In this document: positions 33,068 to 41,355 of the stretch, piece by piece
Position numbering within the stretch: the first letter of the stretch is position 1
Layout: each line of letters opens with the position of its first letter
Origin: an uncultured Lachnospiraceae bacterium
GTDB taxonomy: Bacteria > Bacillota > Clostridia > Lachnospirales > Lachnospiraceae
DNA: 64,000 nt
Assembly (NCBI GenBank): GCA_910578085.1
Contig: CAJTPM010000012.1
Coordinates: 55,936 to 119,935 of the forward strand
Direction: 5' to 3'
The notes under the pieces: model-generated
What the model was told of the DNA's origin: nothing
Databases searched by the model: none
The model's input: the letters and a program-made list of their open reading frames with translations, nothing else
Program-made: the position numbers and the translations under genes

Positions 33068-34612
33068 ATGATGCAGCAGGAGATGATCATTGTACTTGAC
33101 TTTGGCGGTCAATACAATCAGCTGATCGCAAGACGTGTCAGAGAGTGCAATGTATATTGTGAAGTACATCCGTACGATATGAGCCTTGACAGAATCAGGG
33201 AACTGAATCCGAAAGGGATCATTATGACGGGAGGGCCCAACAGCGTTTACGAGGAAGGCTCCGCCCTCTGTGATAAGAAAATTTTTGAACTGGGAATTTC
33301 GATTTTGGGGATCTGTTACGGTTCTCAGGTGATGGCTCATGTGCTGGGCGGCGAGGTTGCGACAGCACCGGTCAGTGAATACGGAAAGACGGAAGTCACC
33401 ACAGACACATCGTCGAGCCTGTTTCAGGATGTGGGGGGAAAGACGGTCTGCTGGATGAGCCATACCGATTATATCGCAAAGGTGCCGGAAGGATTTTCTG
33501 TGACAGCGCATACGCCGGTGTGCCCGGTTGCAGCTATGGAGGACAGAAAGCGGGGACTTTATGCGACGCAGTTTCACCCGGAGGTAGTGCATACGGCAGA
33601 GGGTGCGAAGATGCTGCGAAATTTTGTAGTGGATGTCTGCGGCTGCAGGGGGGAGTGGCGCATGGATTCTTTCGTGGAGACATCTATAAGAAAACTTCGG
33701 GAAAAGATCGGGGTCGGCAAAGTGCTCTGCGCTCTTTCCGGCGGTGTGGACAGTTCGGTGGCGGCAGTGTTATTGTCGAAGGCAGTGGGAAAACAGCTCA
33801 CCTGCGTTTTTGTGGATCACGGTCTGCTGCGCAAATACGAGGGGGATGAGGTCGAGGCTGTATTTGGTCCCGAGGGGCCTTATGACCTCAACTTTATCCG
33901 CGTGAACGCGCAGGAGCGGTTTTATGAGAAGCTTGCCGGAGTATCGGAACCGGAGGAAAAGCGCAAGATCATTGGGGAGGAGTTTATCCGTGTCTTTGAA
34001 GAGGAGGCGAAAAAGATCGGTGCGGTGGATTTTCTGGTGCAGGGGACGATTTATCCGGATGTGATCGAATCCGGCCTTGGAAAATCGGCGGTGATCAAAT
34101 CCCACCACAATGTGGGCGGACTTCCGGACTATGTGGATTTTAAGGAGATCATTGAACCGCTCCGTCTGCTGTTTAAGGATGAGGTGAGACGGGCCGGACT
34201 GGAGCTGGGGATCCCGGCGTATCTTGTTTACAGGCAGCCGTTTCCGGGGCCCGGTCTGGGGATCCGCATCATTGGCGAAGTGACGGCGGAAAAGGTACGC
34301 ATCGTGCAGGATGCGGATTTTATCTATCGGGAAGAGATCGTGAAAGCCGGATGCGATAAAGGGCTGGGACAGTACTTTGCGGCGCTGACAAACATGAGAA
34401 GCGTGGGAGTCATGGGAGATTTCAGGACGTATGATTACGCGGTGGCGCTGCGGGCGGTAAACACCAGCGATTTTATGACGGCGGAGTGCGCGCAGATACC
34501 GTTTGAGGTGCTGCAGAAGGTGATGAACCGAATCATCAATGAGGTGAAAGGAGTTAACCGGGTGGTTTATGATCTGACGAGTAAACCGCCGGGGACGGTG
34601 GAATTTGAGTAG
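33068..34612 (+). CDS. guaA: GMP synthase (glutamine-hydrolysing)
   Basis: The 514-residue enzyme converts XMP to GMP. The N-terminal class I glutaminase has C83 (G-I-C-Y-G), H170 and E172 (F-H-P-E). The ATP pyrophosphatase domain has the P-loop A-L-S-G-G-V-D-S-S (222-230), and the C-terminal dimerization domain ends K-P-P-G-T-V-E-F-E. GGGAGGAC precedes the ATG pair at 33068/33071. The 3' end of guaA is a well-known integration site for mobile elements, and a serine-recombinase fragment lies just downstream. A second, truncated homologue occurs at 37818. Confidence 0.97.
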   Translation: MMQQEMIIVLDFGGQYNQLIARRVRECNVYCEVHPYDMSLDRIRELNPKGIIMTGGPNSVYEEGSALCDKKIFELGISILGICYGSQVMAHVLGGEVATAPVSEYGKTEVTTDTSSSLFQDVGGKTVCWMSHTDYIAKVPEGFSVTAHTPVCPVAAMEDRKRGLYATQFHPEVVHTAEGAKMLRNFVVDVCGCRGEWRMDSFVETSIRKLREKIGVGKVLCALSGGVDSSVAAVLLSKAVGKQLTCVFVDHGLLRKYEGDEVEAVFGPEGPYDLNFIRVNAQERFYEKLAGVSEPEEKRKIIGEEFIRVFEEEAKKIGAVDFLVQGTIYPDVIESGLGKSAVIKSHHNVGGLPDYVDFKEIIEPLRLLFKDEVRRAGLELGIPAYLVYRQPFPGPGLGIRIIGEVTAEKVRIVQDADFIYREEIVKAGCDKGLGQYFAALTNMRSVGVMGDFRTYDYAVALRAVNTSDFMTAECAQIPFEVLQKVMNRIINEVKGVNRVVYDLTSKPPGTVEFE

Positions 34613-34629
34613 CGCGGGTGTTCCGAGGC

Positions 34630-34772
34630 ACACCTGATTATCCTGTGAGGGCAATCTAGGGCAACTCCAAAAAGCGAATAGAGTAAGTTCAAATGACCTT
34701 GCAGAGAGGAAGATTCCTTTCTGTGAGGTTGTTTGAACTTAGAGGGATGGGGAGAGAGGGCCTTGAAAATAA
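34630..34772. repeat. Copy 1 of a ~143 bp diverged direct repeat
   Basis: Starts with GGCACACCTGATTATCCTG shortly after the guaA stop and ends near CCTTGAAAATAAAA. A second copy in the same orientation lies at 37393-37535, upstream of the second guaA homologue. The two agree at most positions over the whole length. The 3' end of the serine-recombinase fragment reads through this copy on the minus strand. Confidence 0.75.
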
Positions 34773-35321
34773 AATGTTTATGGTTGAGGGAAGTAATTTC
34801 AGATTAGGTGGTATAGCCCCAATTATAAGGGATGTACTGTCTTTGCTTGCGCTCAACGAGCGCATTTTCCTTTGGCCTGCCTTAACCTTTTCTTTCAGTT
34901 CCCACTGTTCCGCTTCATACTCTGCGGACAGCTTCAAAAATCTGCCATGGCTGATTGCACCGCTTATATCGCCCTCATAAATCCGCTTGAAGATACGGTC
35001 AAGTTCTGCAATCCGTTTTTTCGCCTGTCCGATTTGCCGTTTCCTGCGTTTTATTTCCTTTTCCGTTTCGGCAGAGCGTTGTTGATACATCATTTCATGG
35101 AAAGCCATGATGTCATCAAAGAAGAGGGCAGTTACGTCAAATATCCTGCCCCATACGATTTGCTTCAACACTTCTTCGCGGATAAAGTGAGCTATGCAGC
35201 TTCCCGTATTGCTTTTGCACTTTGCACAGCGGTAATGGTCTTGTGAGACATTAAAACTTTTGCAAGTGGCGAAGTGTAATTTGCTCCCACAATCCGCACA
35301 GTATACCAGGCCGGAAAACAC
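34689..35321 (-). pseudogene. Fragment of a large serine recombinase (zinc ribbon and coiled-coil end)
   Basis: The 210-codon frame begins at F-S-G-L-V-Y-C-A-D-C-G, the start of the recombinase zinc ribbon (C-A-D-C, later C-A-K-C), and continues into the typical coiled coil (R-R-K-R-Q-I-G-Q-A-K-K-R-I-A-E-L). The whole catalytic serine domain and the recombinase domain are missing; upstream minus-strand sequence is not in frame. The last 40 residues (after about 165) no longer resemble the family and come from the repeat. It is a decayed relic of an element that once entered at the guaA 3' end. Confidence 0.75.
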
Positions 35322-35419
35322 TTCCAGCCTGTCCGCTTTTGTGGGGCAGCTTTGACAGATGTTCCCCCGCCTGTCCCTGCGCCCGCTTGATTTTTGTTTT
35401 AGAAAGATTCTGGTTTTAG

Positions 35420-35448
35420 TTATGATCTGTATGGCAGATGTCTATAAT
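35420..35448 (+). promoter_or_regulatory. Promoter of the candidate structured RNA
   Basis: A consensus TATAAT (35443-35448) has TTATGA 17 bases upstream (35420-35425). Expected transcription start is near 35455. Confidence 0.5.
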
Positions 35449-35453
35449 ATATA

Positions 35454-35639
35454 GACCCCGAATACAAGAGGGTGGCCCGATAAGGGCCTGCAACCTGTAA
35501 ATGTATAAAGTTTGGAGGATAGCGGTATCTAGACTGCTGTTTTTTCAAAGGGTTCACTGCATGTTGCCCTGGTGGGAGCAGGTTAGCTGAAAAAACAGGA
35601 TAGGCCTTATGCTCGCTTGGAACACAGGCCTATTTTTTT
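35454..35639 (+). ncRNA. Candidate structured non-coding RNA, ~185 nt
   Basis: No open frame is found on the plus strand, but the stretch has its own promoter and ends in an intrinsic terminator. Visible helices are GGCCC/GGGCC (35474-35488), an 11 bp perfect stem CTGTTTTTTCA (35537-35547) with TGAAAAAACAG (35588-35598), and GCAACCTG (35490-35497) with CAGGTTAGC (35579-35587). The last two cross, so together they would form a pseudoknot. The length is near that of 6S RNA, but I cannot match it to 6S or any riboswitch I know. There is no plus-strand gene directly after it, so it is more likely a stand-alone RNA than a leader. Confidence 0.45.
35600..35639 (+). terminator. Intrinsic terminator of the candidate RNA
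   Basis: ATAGGCCT (35600-35607) pairs with AGGCCTAT (35626-35633), followed by TTTTTTC. The downstream gene is on the other strand, so this hairpin must serve the plus-strand transcript. Confidence 0.85.
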
Positions 35640-35902
35640 CGCTTCTTTCTCTGGAAATTGATGATTTCCTCTTTCCTTTCATTGATTGCGGAGATTTCTT
35701 CTTCTGTTGTAGTGAATTGCAATATATCTTCTACCCTGCAGTCCAGTATTAGGCACAGCTCATTGAGGGTGTTGGAGGTGATTGGCTCTCCATGCCCCAT
35801 TCTTCTAAGTGTATTACTGCTTATTCCCCAGTGATATATAAGCTGATATTTCGTGATTCCTCTTTCTTTCATGGTAGCCCACAGCGGTTCATACGAAATC
35901 AT
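35630..35902 (-). CDS. Small XRE/Cro-type helix-turn-helix regulator
   Basis: The 90-residue protein has a Cro-like helix-turn-helix (W-A-T-M-K-E-R-G-I-T-K-Y-Q-L-I, then I-S-S-N-T-L-R-R-M) and D-C-R-V-E-D-I-L-Q-F, followed by a lysine-rich tail. This is the YozG/Cro subgroup of short regulators. ATG 35902 is chosen because GGAGGGAATCCGC lies directly upstream; the frame extends further to 35935 without a site. The last bases overlap the plus-strand terminator. Confidence 0.75.
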   Translation of the reverse strand: MISYEPLWATMKERGITKYQLIYHWGISSNTLRRMGHGEPITSNTLNELCLILDCRVEDILQFTTTEEEISAINERKEEIINFQRKKRKK

Positions 35903-36103
35903 GCGGATTCCCTCCTTTCCTGTCAGGGTTCCCAATGTTTATATGTTCATTCTAGTATCAATGTAAAATGTTAAACATTCATTACATTTAATGGGGGTTA
36001 CATATTGAATATATACCTTGCACAGGGGAGGATTGAAGATTATATCGAGCAATATGGACTGGAAGAAATTGAATACACTTTTTTACACTAGAAAGCTTCT
36101 GAT

Positions 36104-36301
36104 ATGGAACTTTTGGAATGTAGGGTGGATTCAGTATATGATGATGAAATAGAGTACACATATTGGATTGAACAGCAAATATATAATGAAGAATTTAGAC
36201 CAACGAATTATAAAACACTGTATATTGAGTGTGAGGAAGATACTGATGGCTGGATTATTTGTAGAATTTACTATAAGGATTTATTTGATTTCGGATATTA
36301 A
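36104..36301 (+). CDS. Small acidic protein of unknown function
   Basis: The 65-residue frame is acidic and rich in Tyr, Glu and Asp (Y-D-D-E-I-E-Y-T-Y-W), with no recognized domain and no good ribosome binding site. A separate 28-codon frame from TTG 36005, with GGGGG upstream, runs just before it and ends at 36091 with a similar E-E-I-E-Y-T sequence. Both may be pieces of one degraded gene. The region is AT-rich accessory DNA. Confidence 0.35.
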   Translation: MELLECRVDSVYDDEIEYTYWIEQQIYNEEFRPTNYKTLYIECEEDTDGWIICRIYYKDLFDFGY

Positions 36302-36322
36302 AAATTAGCGGGAGATAATGAT

Positions 36323-37186
36323 ATGAAGAGGAAAAGAATCTATGCAATCCTTATGGTTGCAATTATGGCACTTACCAGCGGATGTGGGAACACAGAAGAT
36401 ACAAACAAAACAGATGCATCTGTGGCAGAGAGCAGTACCAGTGAAACAATGGAAACTGGAAAGGTTGGTGTTGCAGAAAAGGAAACCGCTGAATCTGAAA
36501 GTTCTGTTTCTGAATCAGATGACATTGACAGTAAAATCACGGAGAAAGATGATTCAGAGCTTGATTTAAAAGGTTATTACTATGGCATGGAAGATAGGAC
36601 TGTTTGTAATAACGGTGAAAATATCTTTGGCTCTGTAATTTATAATGGCACAGATTTTACAGGGTATGTCACCACTTCAAAAGTTCCCATCTATGCAGAA
36701 AATGATGTAAAAATGGGCTATGTCAAAGAGGGTGTTGATATCATTATTTCTGGAGGATATGTAGGCTGGTGCCAATTTGATTTGGATGGTGAGAACAGGT
36801 ATGCAAGGCTTTCTGACATTGAAGCAAATTCAATTATTATGGATGAAAGGGATGCAATGGTAGCAGCAGAGGAAGCAAATAAACAGGAACAGGCTTCTGC
36901 GGGAGGAGAGACACCTGTGCCCCCCGAACAGTCTGAACAGATTGTTCCCGTTGAAACTGAACCAGTTGAAAGTGATAAGTACACTCCTGAAGAAGCAATT
37001 GCAGTTTATCGTGGATTGATGGAAGCAGGTGGAATTACTTGGTCTCCCGAAATTAAGGATGTTGTTAGTTGGGGTACAGGTTGGTTGTATCTTGACAAAG
37101 GACAACCTGAATCTGCAGCAGGTTCTTCTTTGGAATCTTTTGCTATTGGTGGTCACTCCTGGACTATTCGATTAAGAAGCAGATAA
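36323..37186 (+). CDS. Putative lipoprotein with SH3-like segment
   Basis: The 287-residue protein has a lipoprotein signal (L-T-S-G-C, lipidated C21), then a low-complexity Ser/Thr/Glu region (25-85). The next segment (about 110-175) looks like a bacterial SH3 domain: V-P-I-Y-A-E-N-D-V-K-M-G-Y-V-K-E-G and G-Y-V-G-W-C-Q. A Pro/Glu spacer leads to a short C-terminal domain with W-G-T-G-W-L-Y. Such proteins sit on the outer face of the membrane and may bind wall material. The specific role is unknown. AGCGGGAG precedes the ATG. Confidence 0.6.
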   Translation: MKRKRIYAILMVAIMALTSGCGNTEDTNKTDASVAESSTSETMETGKVGVAEKETAESESSVSESDDIDSKITEKDDSELDLKGYYYGMEDRTVCNNGENIFGSVIYNGTDFTGYVTTSKVPIYAENDVKMGYVKEGVDIIISGGYVGWCQFDLDGENRYARLSDIEANSIIMDERDAMVAAEEANKQEQASAGGETPVPPEQSEQIVPVETEPVESDKYTPEEAIAVYRGLMEAGGITWSPEIKDVVSWGTGWLYLDKGQPESAAGSSLESFAIGGHSWTIRLRSR

Positions 37187-37329
37187 TCTTTTTTACTGTT
37201 CCCATGGAGCTTTAGGCATTGTCCTGAAATTCCATTCCAAGTGTGCATATTTTGGTGGGATAGGAACTTCATAATATACACAGCTTTGCATTTAAGTTAA
37301 TTATGCAAGAATACCATGCCAGTGGAGCC

Positions 37330-37358
37330 TTGCCGATAGGGGCGGAATACGTTATAAT
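37330..37358 (+). promoter_or_regulatory. Promoter upstream of repeat copy 2 and the second guaA homologue
   Basis: TTGCCG (37330-37335) and TATAAT (37353-37358) with a 17-base spacer. If it drives the guaA homologue the leader is about 455 nt and includes repeat copy 2. Apart from these, 37187-37817 holds only the repeat and a hairpin. Confidence 0.55.
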
Positions 37359-37392
37359 ACCTTTACAAGGTCAATTTCTCCATATCCGGAGG

Positions 37393-37535
37393 CACACCCA
37401 ATTATCCTGTGAGGCAATCTGGGGCAGCCCCAAAAAGCGAATAGAGTAAGTTTGAATGACCTTGTAGAGAGGATGATTCCTTTCTATGAGATCATTTTAA
37501 GTAAGAGGGATGGAGAGAGAAAGCCTTGAAAATAA
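37393..37535. repeat. Copy 2 of the ~143 bp diverged direct repeat
   Basis: Runs from GGCACACCCAATTATCCTG to CCTTGAAAATAAAA, matching copy 1 at 34630-34772 in the same orientation. Sequence outside the repeat differs between the copies on both sides. Confidence 0.75.
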
Positions 37536-37717
37536 AAGGATTGAGAGGTATCAGGTGTCAATACGGTTTGAATCAGAGGGGCATGTATCCCGTGTATTGT
37601 GCTTCTGGTTTATTTTTGGAAGAAATGGGTAGAGGATATGCAAGATAGCCTTTTGAGGATAATCGGGGTTGCACCTGAACAGCGGCAATTAAATTTTGGG
37701 GCAGCCCGGTGGCTGCA

Positions 37718-37740
37718 CCATGCGTAAAAGACACGCATGG
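37718..37740 (+). promoter_or_regulatory. Leader hairpin before the second guaA homologue
   Basis: CCATGCGT (37718-37725) pairs with ACGCATGG (37733-37740) across 7 bases. It lies 80 bases before the start codon. It has no T-run and is not a terminator. Confidence 0.45.
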
Positions 37741-37817
37741 AAATCCGCAGGCGTAGAAAATGTCTGGCCGTTACCAGGAGATATTGGAAACAGACAGAAG
37801 AAAAGGAGGAGATGAGT

Positions 37818-39110
37818 ATGAAGCAGGACATGATTGTAATTCTTGATCTGGGCAGTACCGAAAACGCGGCGATGGCCCGCCGGGTGAGGGAGTTGGGGGT
37901 ATACAGTGAGATTCATCCCCATGATATTACTCTGGAAGAGCTGAATGGTCTGCAGAATGTAAAAGGGATCATTTTAAATGGCGGGGAAAACCGTATGGTA
38001 GACGGGGCGGCGGTGGAAGTATCTCCCGAGCTCTATCGCTGCGCTTATCCGATGCTTGCCGTAGATCATCCCACTGCGAAATGTGACAGGAAATTGGAGA
38101 AGGCACCGGATGAGGCTGCTTTAAGGGGATTTTTATTTGATGTATGTCATGCCGAACCGAACTGGAATATGAAAAATTTCATAGAGGATCAGGTGGAGCT
38201 TATCCGCAGGCAGGTGGGAGATAAAAAAGCGCTTCTTGCGCTCTCCGGCGGAGTGGATTCATCGGTAGTGGCAGCGCTTTTGATTAAGGCGATCGGGAAG
38301 CAGCTGGTATGTGTTCATGTGAACCACGGCTTAATGAGAAAGAATGAATCGGAAAGTGTCATTGACGTATTTAAGAGTCAGCTTCATACAAATTTAATTT
38401 ATGTGGATGCCACGGAAAGATTTTTAGGAAAGCTTGCCGGCGTTGCAGATCCGGAACAGAAACGTAAGATCATAGGCGGAGAATTTATCCGGGTATTTGA
38501 GGAGGAAGCCAGAAAACTGGAGGGTATTGATTTCCTTGGTCAGGGGACGATTTATCCGGATATCATAGAAAGCGGAACCAAAACGGCTAAAATGGTGAAA
38601 TCCCACCATAACGTGGGTGGACTGCCGGAGGATTTAAAGTTTGAACTGGTGGAGCCGTTAAAACAGCTGTTCAAGGATGAAGTGAGGGCCTGCGGAATTG
38701 AACTCGGTCTGCCGGCTGAAATGGTCTACCGTCAGCCGTTTCCGGGGCCCGGTCTGGGCGTACGGTGTCTTGGGGCAATTACCAGGGATAGGCTGGAAGC
38801 AGTGCGGGAGTCCGATGCCATTCTCAGGGAGGAGTTTGAAAAGGCAGGGCTTAATAAAAAGGTGTGGCAGTACTTTACGGTGGTGCCGGACTTTAAGTCT
38901 GTGGGTGTGAAAAACAATGCCAGATGCTTTGACTATATGGTGATTATCCGGGCGATCAATACGGTCGACGCTATGAGCGCAACGATTGAAAAAATAGACT
39001 GGGATGTGCTGGAAAAGATTACGAACAGGATTCTGGCGGAGGTGGAACATGTTAATAGAGTTTGCTATGATATGAGTCCGAAGCCGCCGGCGACTATTGA
39101 GTTCGAGTGA
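37818..39110 (+). CDS. GMP synthase homologue lacking the glutaminase catalytic core
   Basis: The 430-residue protein keeps an intact ATP pyrophosphatase domain (P-loop A-L-S-G-G-V-D-S-S at 141-149) and the GuaA dimerization domain, ending K-P-P-A-T-I-E-F-E. The N-terminal glutaminase domain is cut from about 195 to about 110 residues: the start (I-V-I-L-D-L-G, H-P-H-D-I) and end (G-F-L-F-D-V-C) remain, but the segment carrying the C-Y-G nucleophile and the H-P-E pair is gone. It could use free ammonia or an external glutaminase (inference). ATG 37818 has AAGGAGG 8 bases upstream. Its 3' end is the attachment site of the mobilizable element that follows. Confidence 0.88.
   Translation: MKQDMIVILDLGSTENAAMARRVRELGVYSEIHPHDITLEELNGLQNVKGIILNGGENRMVDGAAVEVSPELYRCAYPMLAVDHPTAKCDRKLEKAPDEAALRGFLFDVCHAEPNWNMKNFIEDQVELIRRQVGDKKALLALSGGVDSSVVAALLIKAIGKQLVCVHVNHGLMRKNESESVIDVFKSQLHTNLIYVDATERFLGKLAGVADPEQKRKIIGGEFIRVFEEEARKLEGIDFLGQGTIYPDIIESGTKTAKMVKSHHNVGGLPEDLKFELVEPLKQLFKDEVRACGIELGLPAEMVYRQPFPGPGLGVRCLGAITRDRLEAVRESDAILREEFEKAGLNKKVWQYFTVVPDFKSVGVKNNARCFDYMVIIRAINTVDAMSATIEKIDWDVLEKITNRILAEVEHVNRVCYDMSPKPPATIEFE
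39099..39108 (+). other. attL core of the mobilizable element
   Basis: GAGTTCGAGT forms the last codons of the guaA homologue. The full-length guaA ends with the related GAATTTGAGT. Confidence 0.75.
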
Positions 39111-39170
39111 TGAAATGGGATTTAGAAAGCTAGTGTTTATGCGGTTTTCAAACAAATTTGTTTAGGTACT

Positions 39171-39188
39171 GGCAACGATTTGGCAACA
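39171..39188 (+). repeat. Left integrase arm-site pair (GGCAAC repeats)
   Basis: GGCAACGATTTGGCAACA has two GGCAAC units 11 bases apart. An almost identical pair lies at 48997-49014 near the right end. Such end-proximal direct repeats are typical integrase arm-binding sites. Confidence 0.6.
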
Positions 39189-39233
39189 TTTTTCACATCA
39201 CGCACTAAATAATTACATCAATGGCATAAGAAA

Positions 39234-39282
39234 ACCTTGCTGATTTTCAGATATGGAAACTGAATATCGGCAAGGTCTTTTT
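39234..39282. terminator. Bidirectional terminator between guaA homologue end and repressor gene
   Basis: ACCTTGC (39234-39240) pairs with GCAAGGT (39270-39276), with CTTTTTAT to the right and AAAA to the left. It could end both the guaA homologue and the convergent repressor transcript. Confidence 0.7.
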
Positions 39283-39286
39283 ATGC

Positions 39287-39847
39287 TTATTTCTGTTTTT
39301 TCTTTTTAGCTGTTTTCTTTTCTTCTTTCTCAATTTTCTGAAATTCTTCCATAAGCATATCGCTGACCGCCTGTGAGGGGACTTTCGCCCAATGATGCGA
39401 AGTGTCCAGTTCGGGGTACTTGTACCGCCACTGGTTGTATTCCTCTTTGGTAATCTCGCCCTGTTCCAGTTTGGCGGCTTGCTCCTGCCATGCGTGGAAC
39501 ATATCAAACATGGACGTATAGGTGGAATAGTCGGATTTGTCAAGGCGCAGGCAGATTTCCCCGTCAATCTCCCCGATTTTCAGCCCGTACATATCCTCTA
39601 GCGCAAAGAGCGTGTGCATAAGCCCGATATAGGTATCAATATCCGGCACGGTGAGGGCATGGGTGCTTACATCAAAGATATTCGCCATTTCTTTTACAAG
39701 GTCGTGCTTTGGTGTCCTCGCTTCGGTTTCATACTGTGCCATACGGACATCAGAGGTCTTTCCGAGAAAGCCGAGGATTTCGCCTAACTGTTTCTGTGTC
39801 ATGCCCTTTCGGTTGCGGAAAAAGCGGATACGTTTGCCGATTGCCAT
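39287..39847 (-). CDS. XRE-family repressor of the mobilizable element
   Basis: The 186-residue protein has an N-terminal helix-turn-helix (R-F-F-R-N-R-K-G-M-T-Q-K-Q-L-G-E-I-L-G-F) and a C-terminal domain rich in acidic and aromatic residues with a lysine tail. ATG 39847 is preferred (GGAGG 8 bases upstream); the frame continues to 39946 through the operator region. It is divergent from xis-int, the usual layout for a repressor controlling excision. Near-palindromic sites with ACTTAAACA lie in the shared regulatory region. Confidence 0.85.
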   Translation of the reverse strand: MAIGKRIRFFRNRKGMTQKQLGEILGFLGKTSDVRMAQYETEARTPKHDLVKEMANIFDVSTHALTVPDIDTYIGLMHTLFALEDMYGLKIGEIDGEICLRLDKSDYSTYTSMFDMFHAWQEQAAKLEQGEITKEEYNQWRYKYPELDTSHHWAKVPSQAVSDMLMEEFQKIEKEEKKTAKKKKQK

Positions 39848-39894
39848 AATAAAACCTCCGTTGTAGTGAAAGTGGTACAGCCCTGCATGACTGT

Positions 39895-40047
39895 ACTTAA
39901 ACAAATCTGTTGAAGTCAGTATAACATGGCGCAATAGAAATAGCAAGAATAACTTAAATAAAAAAAGTTAAGATTTTCTTGAAAGCCACTTGACTTAACG
40001 GAATTTATTTAGTATTATATCAACAAGACTTAAACAAAAACAGTTAA
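39895..40047. promoter_or_regulatory. Divergent operator/promoter region of the mobilizable element
   Basis: ACTTAAACA/TGTTGAAGT form an imperfect palindrome at 39895-39916. AACTTAAATA with AAGTTAAG lies at 39951-39972, and ACTTAAACAAAAACAGTTAA at 40028-40047. A promoter for xis is visible: TTGACT (39990-39995), 17-base spacer, TATTAT (40013-40018), flanked by these sites. The repressor encoded at 39287 is the likely binder (inference). Confidence 0.6.
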
Positions 40048-40071
40048 ATATTGAAAGGAGAGGGTATTTGA

Positions 40072-40251
40072 ATGACAGAGAAATCATTTATGACGGTGGA
40101 GGAAGTGGCAGCGGAACTGCGTGTGTCAAAATCGAAAGCCTATCAGATTGTAAGGGAACTCAACGCAGAAATGCAGAAACAGGGCTATCTGACGGTGGCA
40201 GGACGTGTGAACGCTACATTTTTTCATAAAAAGGTATGTTACAGCGAATAG
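40072..40251 (+). CDS. xis: Excisionase-like protein
   Basis: The 59-residue protein starts M-T-E-K-S-F-M-T-V-E-E-V-A-A-E-L-R-V-S, the winged-helix pattern of small excisionases (MerR-like HTH), and continues S-K-A-Y-Q-I-V-R-E-L-N. AAAGGAGAGGG precedes the ATG. It lies 16 bases before the integrase gene. It should bend DNA to steer the integrase to excision. It is short and was found by reading the gap between the operator and int. Confidence 0.8.
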   Translation: MTEKSFMTVEEVAAELRVSKSKAYQIVRELNAEMQKQGYLTVAGRVNATFFHKKVCYSE

Positions 40252-40267
40252 AAAGGAGATGGTTTAG

Positions 40268-41350
40268 ATGGCTGTATACAAGGACAACGCTACGGGGACG
40301 TGGCGGGTTATTTACCGCTTTACCAACTGGAAAGGGGAGAGGAAACAGACACAAAAGAGGGGATTTGCAACCAAAAGGGAAGCGCAGGCGTGGGAGCATG
40401 AAGCTATGCTAAAGCAGAGCGCAAAACTGGATATGATGTTCGGAAGTTTCTTTGAAGTGTACGAAGCCGACAAGAAACAGCGTGTCAAGGAAAGCACTTG
40501 GGAGTCCAAAAGCCATGTGATACGGACAAAGATTTTACCGTACTTTGAAAACCGCAAAATCGCAGAGATTGAAGCAAAGGACGTGATTGCGTGGCAGAAT
40601 GAGTTAATGGCGTACCGGGACGAGAAAGGCAAGCCCTATTCCGCAGATTATTTAAGGACGATACACGCACAACTGACGGCGATATTCAACCATGCGGTAA
40701 ACTTTTATAATCTTCCCTACAATCCGGCAAGGCGGGCGGGGACGATTGGGAGCGAAGCAGTCAAGGAAATGGACTTTTGGACGAAAGAGGAATATCTGAA
40801 ATTTTCCGAAGCCATGATGGATAAGCCCCGTTCCTATTATGCGTTTGAAATGCTCTACTGGTGCGGTATGCGTTCCGGCGAACTTCTTGCTTTAACGCCT
40901 GCTGATATTGATTTTGAGAAGCAGACGGTCACGATCAGCAAGACTTTCCACCGTTTCAAAGGGCGTGACATTATCACAAGCCCTAAGACGAAAAAGAGTA
41001 ACCGCACAATCAAAATGCCGCCGTTTCTCTGTGAGGAAATGCAGGAGTACATCAAAATGCTTTATGACATCAAGCCGGACGAAAGACTGTTTTCGGTCAC
41101 AAAATCTTATCTTAGCCATGAAATGGAGCGTGGAGCAAAACAGGCAGGAGTAAAGAAAATAAGGGTGCATGACCTACGACATAGTGCAGTATCGCTCTTG
41201 TTGGATATGGGATTTTCGGTACTGGCGATTGGGGAGCGCATGGGGCATGAAGCGGAGAAAATCACTTACCGTTACGCCCATTTGTTCCCTACAGTGCAGA
41301 CGGAAATGGCGGAGAAATTGGAAATGGAGAGAATGACAAAGGAGGATTAG
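40268..41350 (+). CDS. int: Tyrosine site-specific integrase
   Basis: The 360-residue enzyme has an AP2-like arm-binding N-terminus (about 1-50; G-T-W-R-V-I-Y-R), a SAM-like core-binding domain (about 55-150) and a catalytic domain with R202 (G-M-R-S-G-E), H301-x-x-R304 (H-D-L-R-H), H327 (G-H-E) and Y336. All catalytic residues are intact, so the element should be able to move. AAAGGAGAT precedes the ATG. It is transcribed with xis toward the mobilization genes. Confidence 0.93.
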   Translation: MAVYKDNATGTWRVIYRFTNWKGERKQTQKRGFATKREAQAWEHEAMLKQSAKLDMMFGSFFEVYEADKKQRVKESTWESKSHVIRTKILPYFENRKIAEIEAKDVIAWQNELMAYRDEKGKPYSADYLRTIHAQLTAIFNHAVNFYNLPYNPARRAGTIGSEAVKEMDFWTKEEYLKFSEAMMDKPRSYYAFEMLYWCGMRSGELLALTPADIDFEKQTVTISKTFHRFKGRDIITSPKTKKSNRTIKMPPFLCEEMQEYIKMLYDIKPDERLFSVTKSYLSHEMERGAKQAGVKKIRVHDLRHSAVSLLLDMGFSVLAIGERMGHEAEKITYRYAHLFPTVQTEMAEKLEMERMTKED

Positions 41351-41355
41351 GTAAA

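Noticed and set aside
35454..35639. Assignment of the RNA candidate as 6S RNA or a purine riboswitch
   Set aside because: Length fits 6S, but the helices do not form one long rod with a central bubble, and the purine riboswitch core motifs are not all present.
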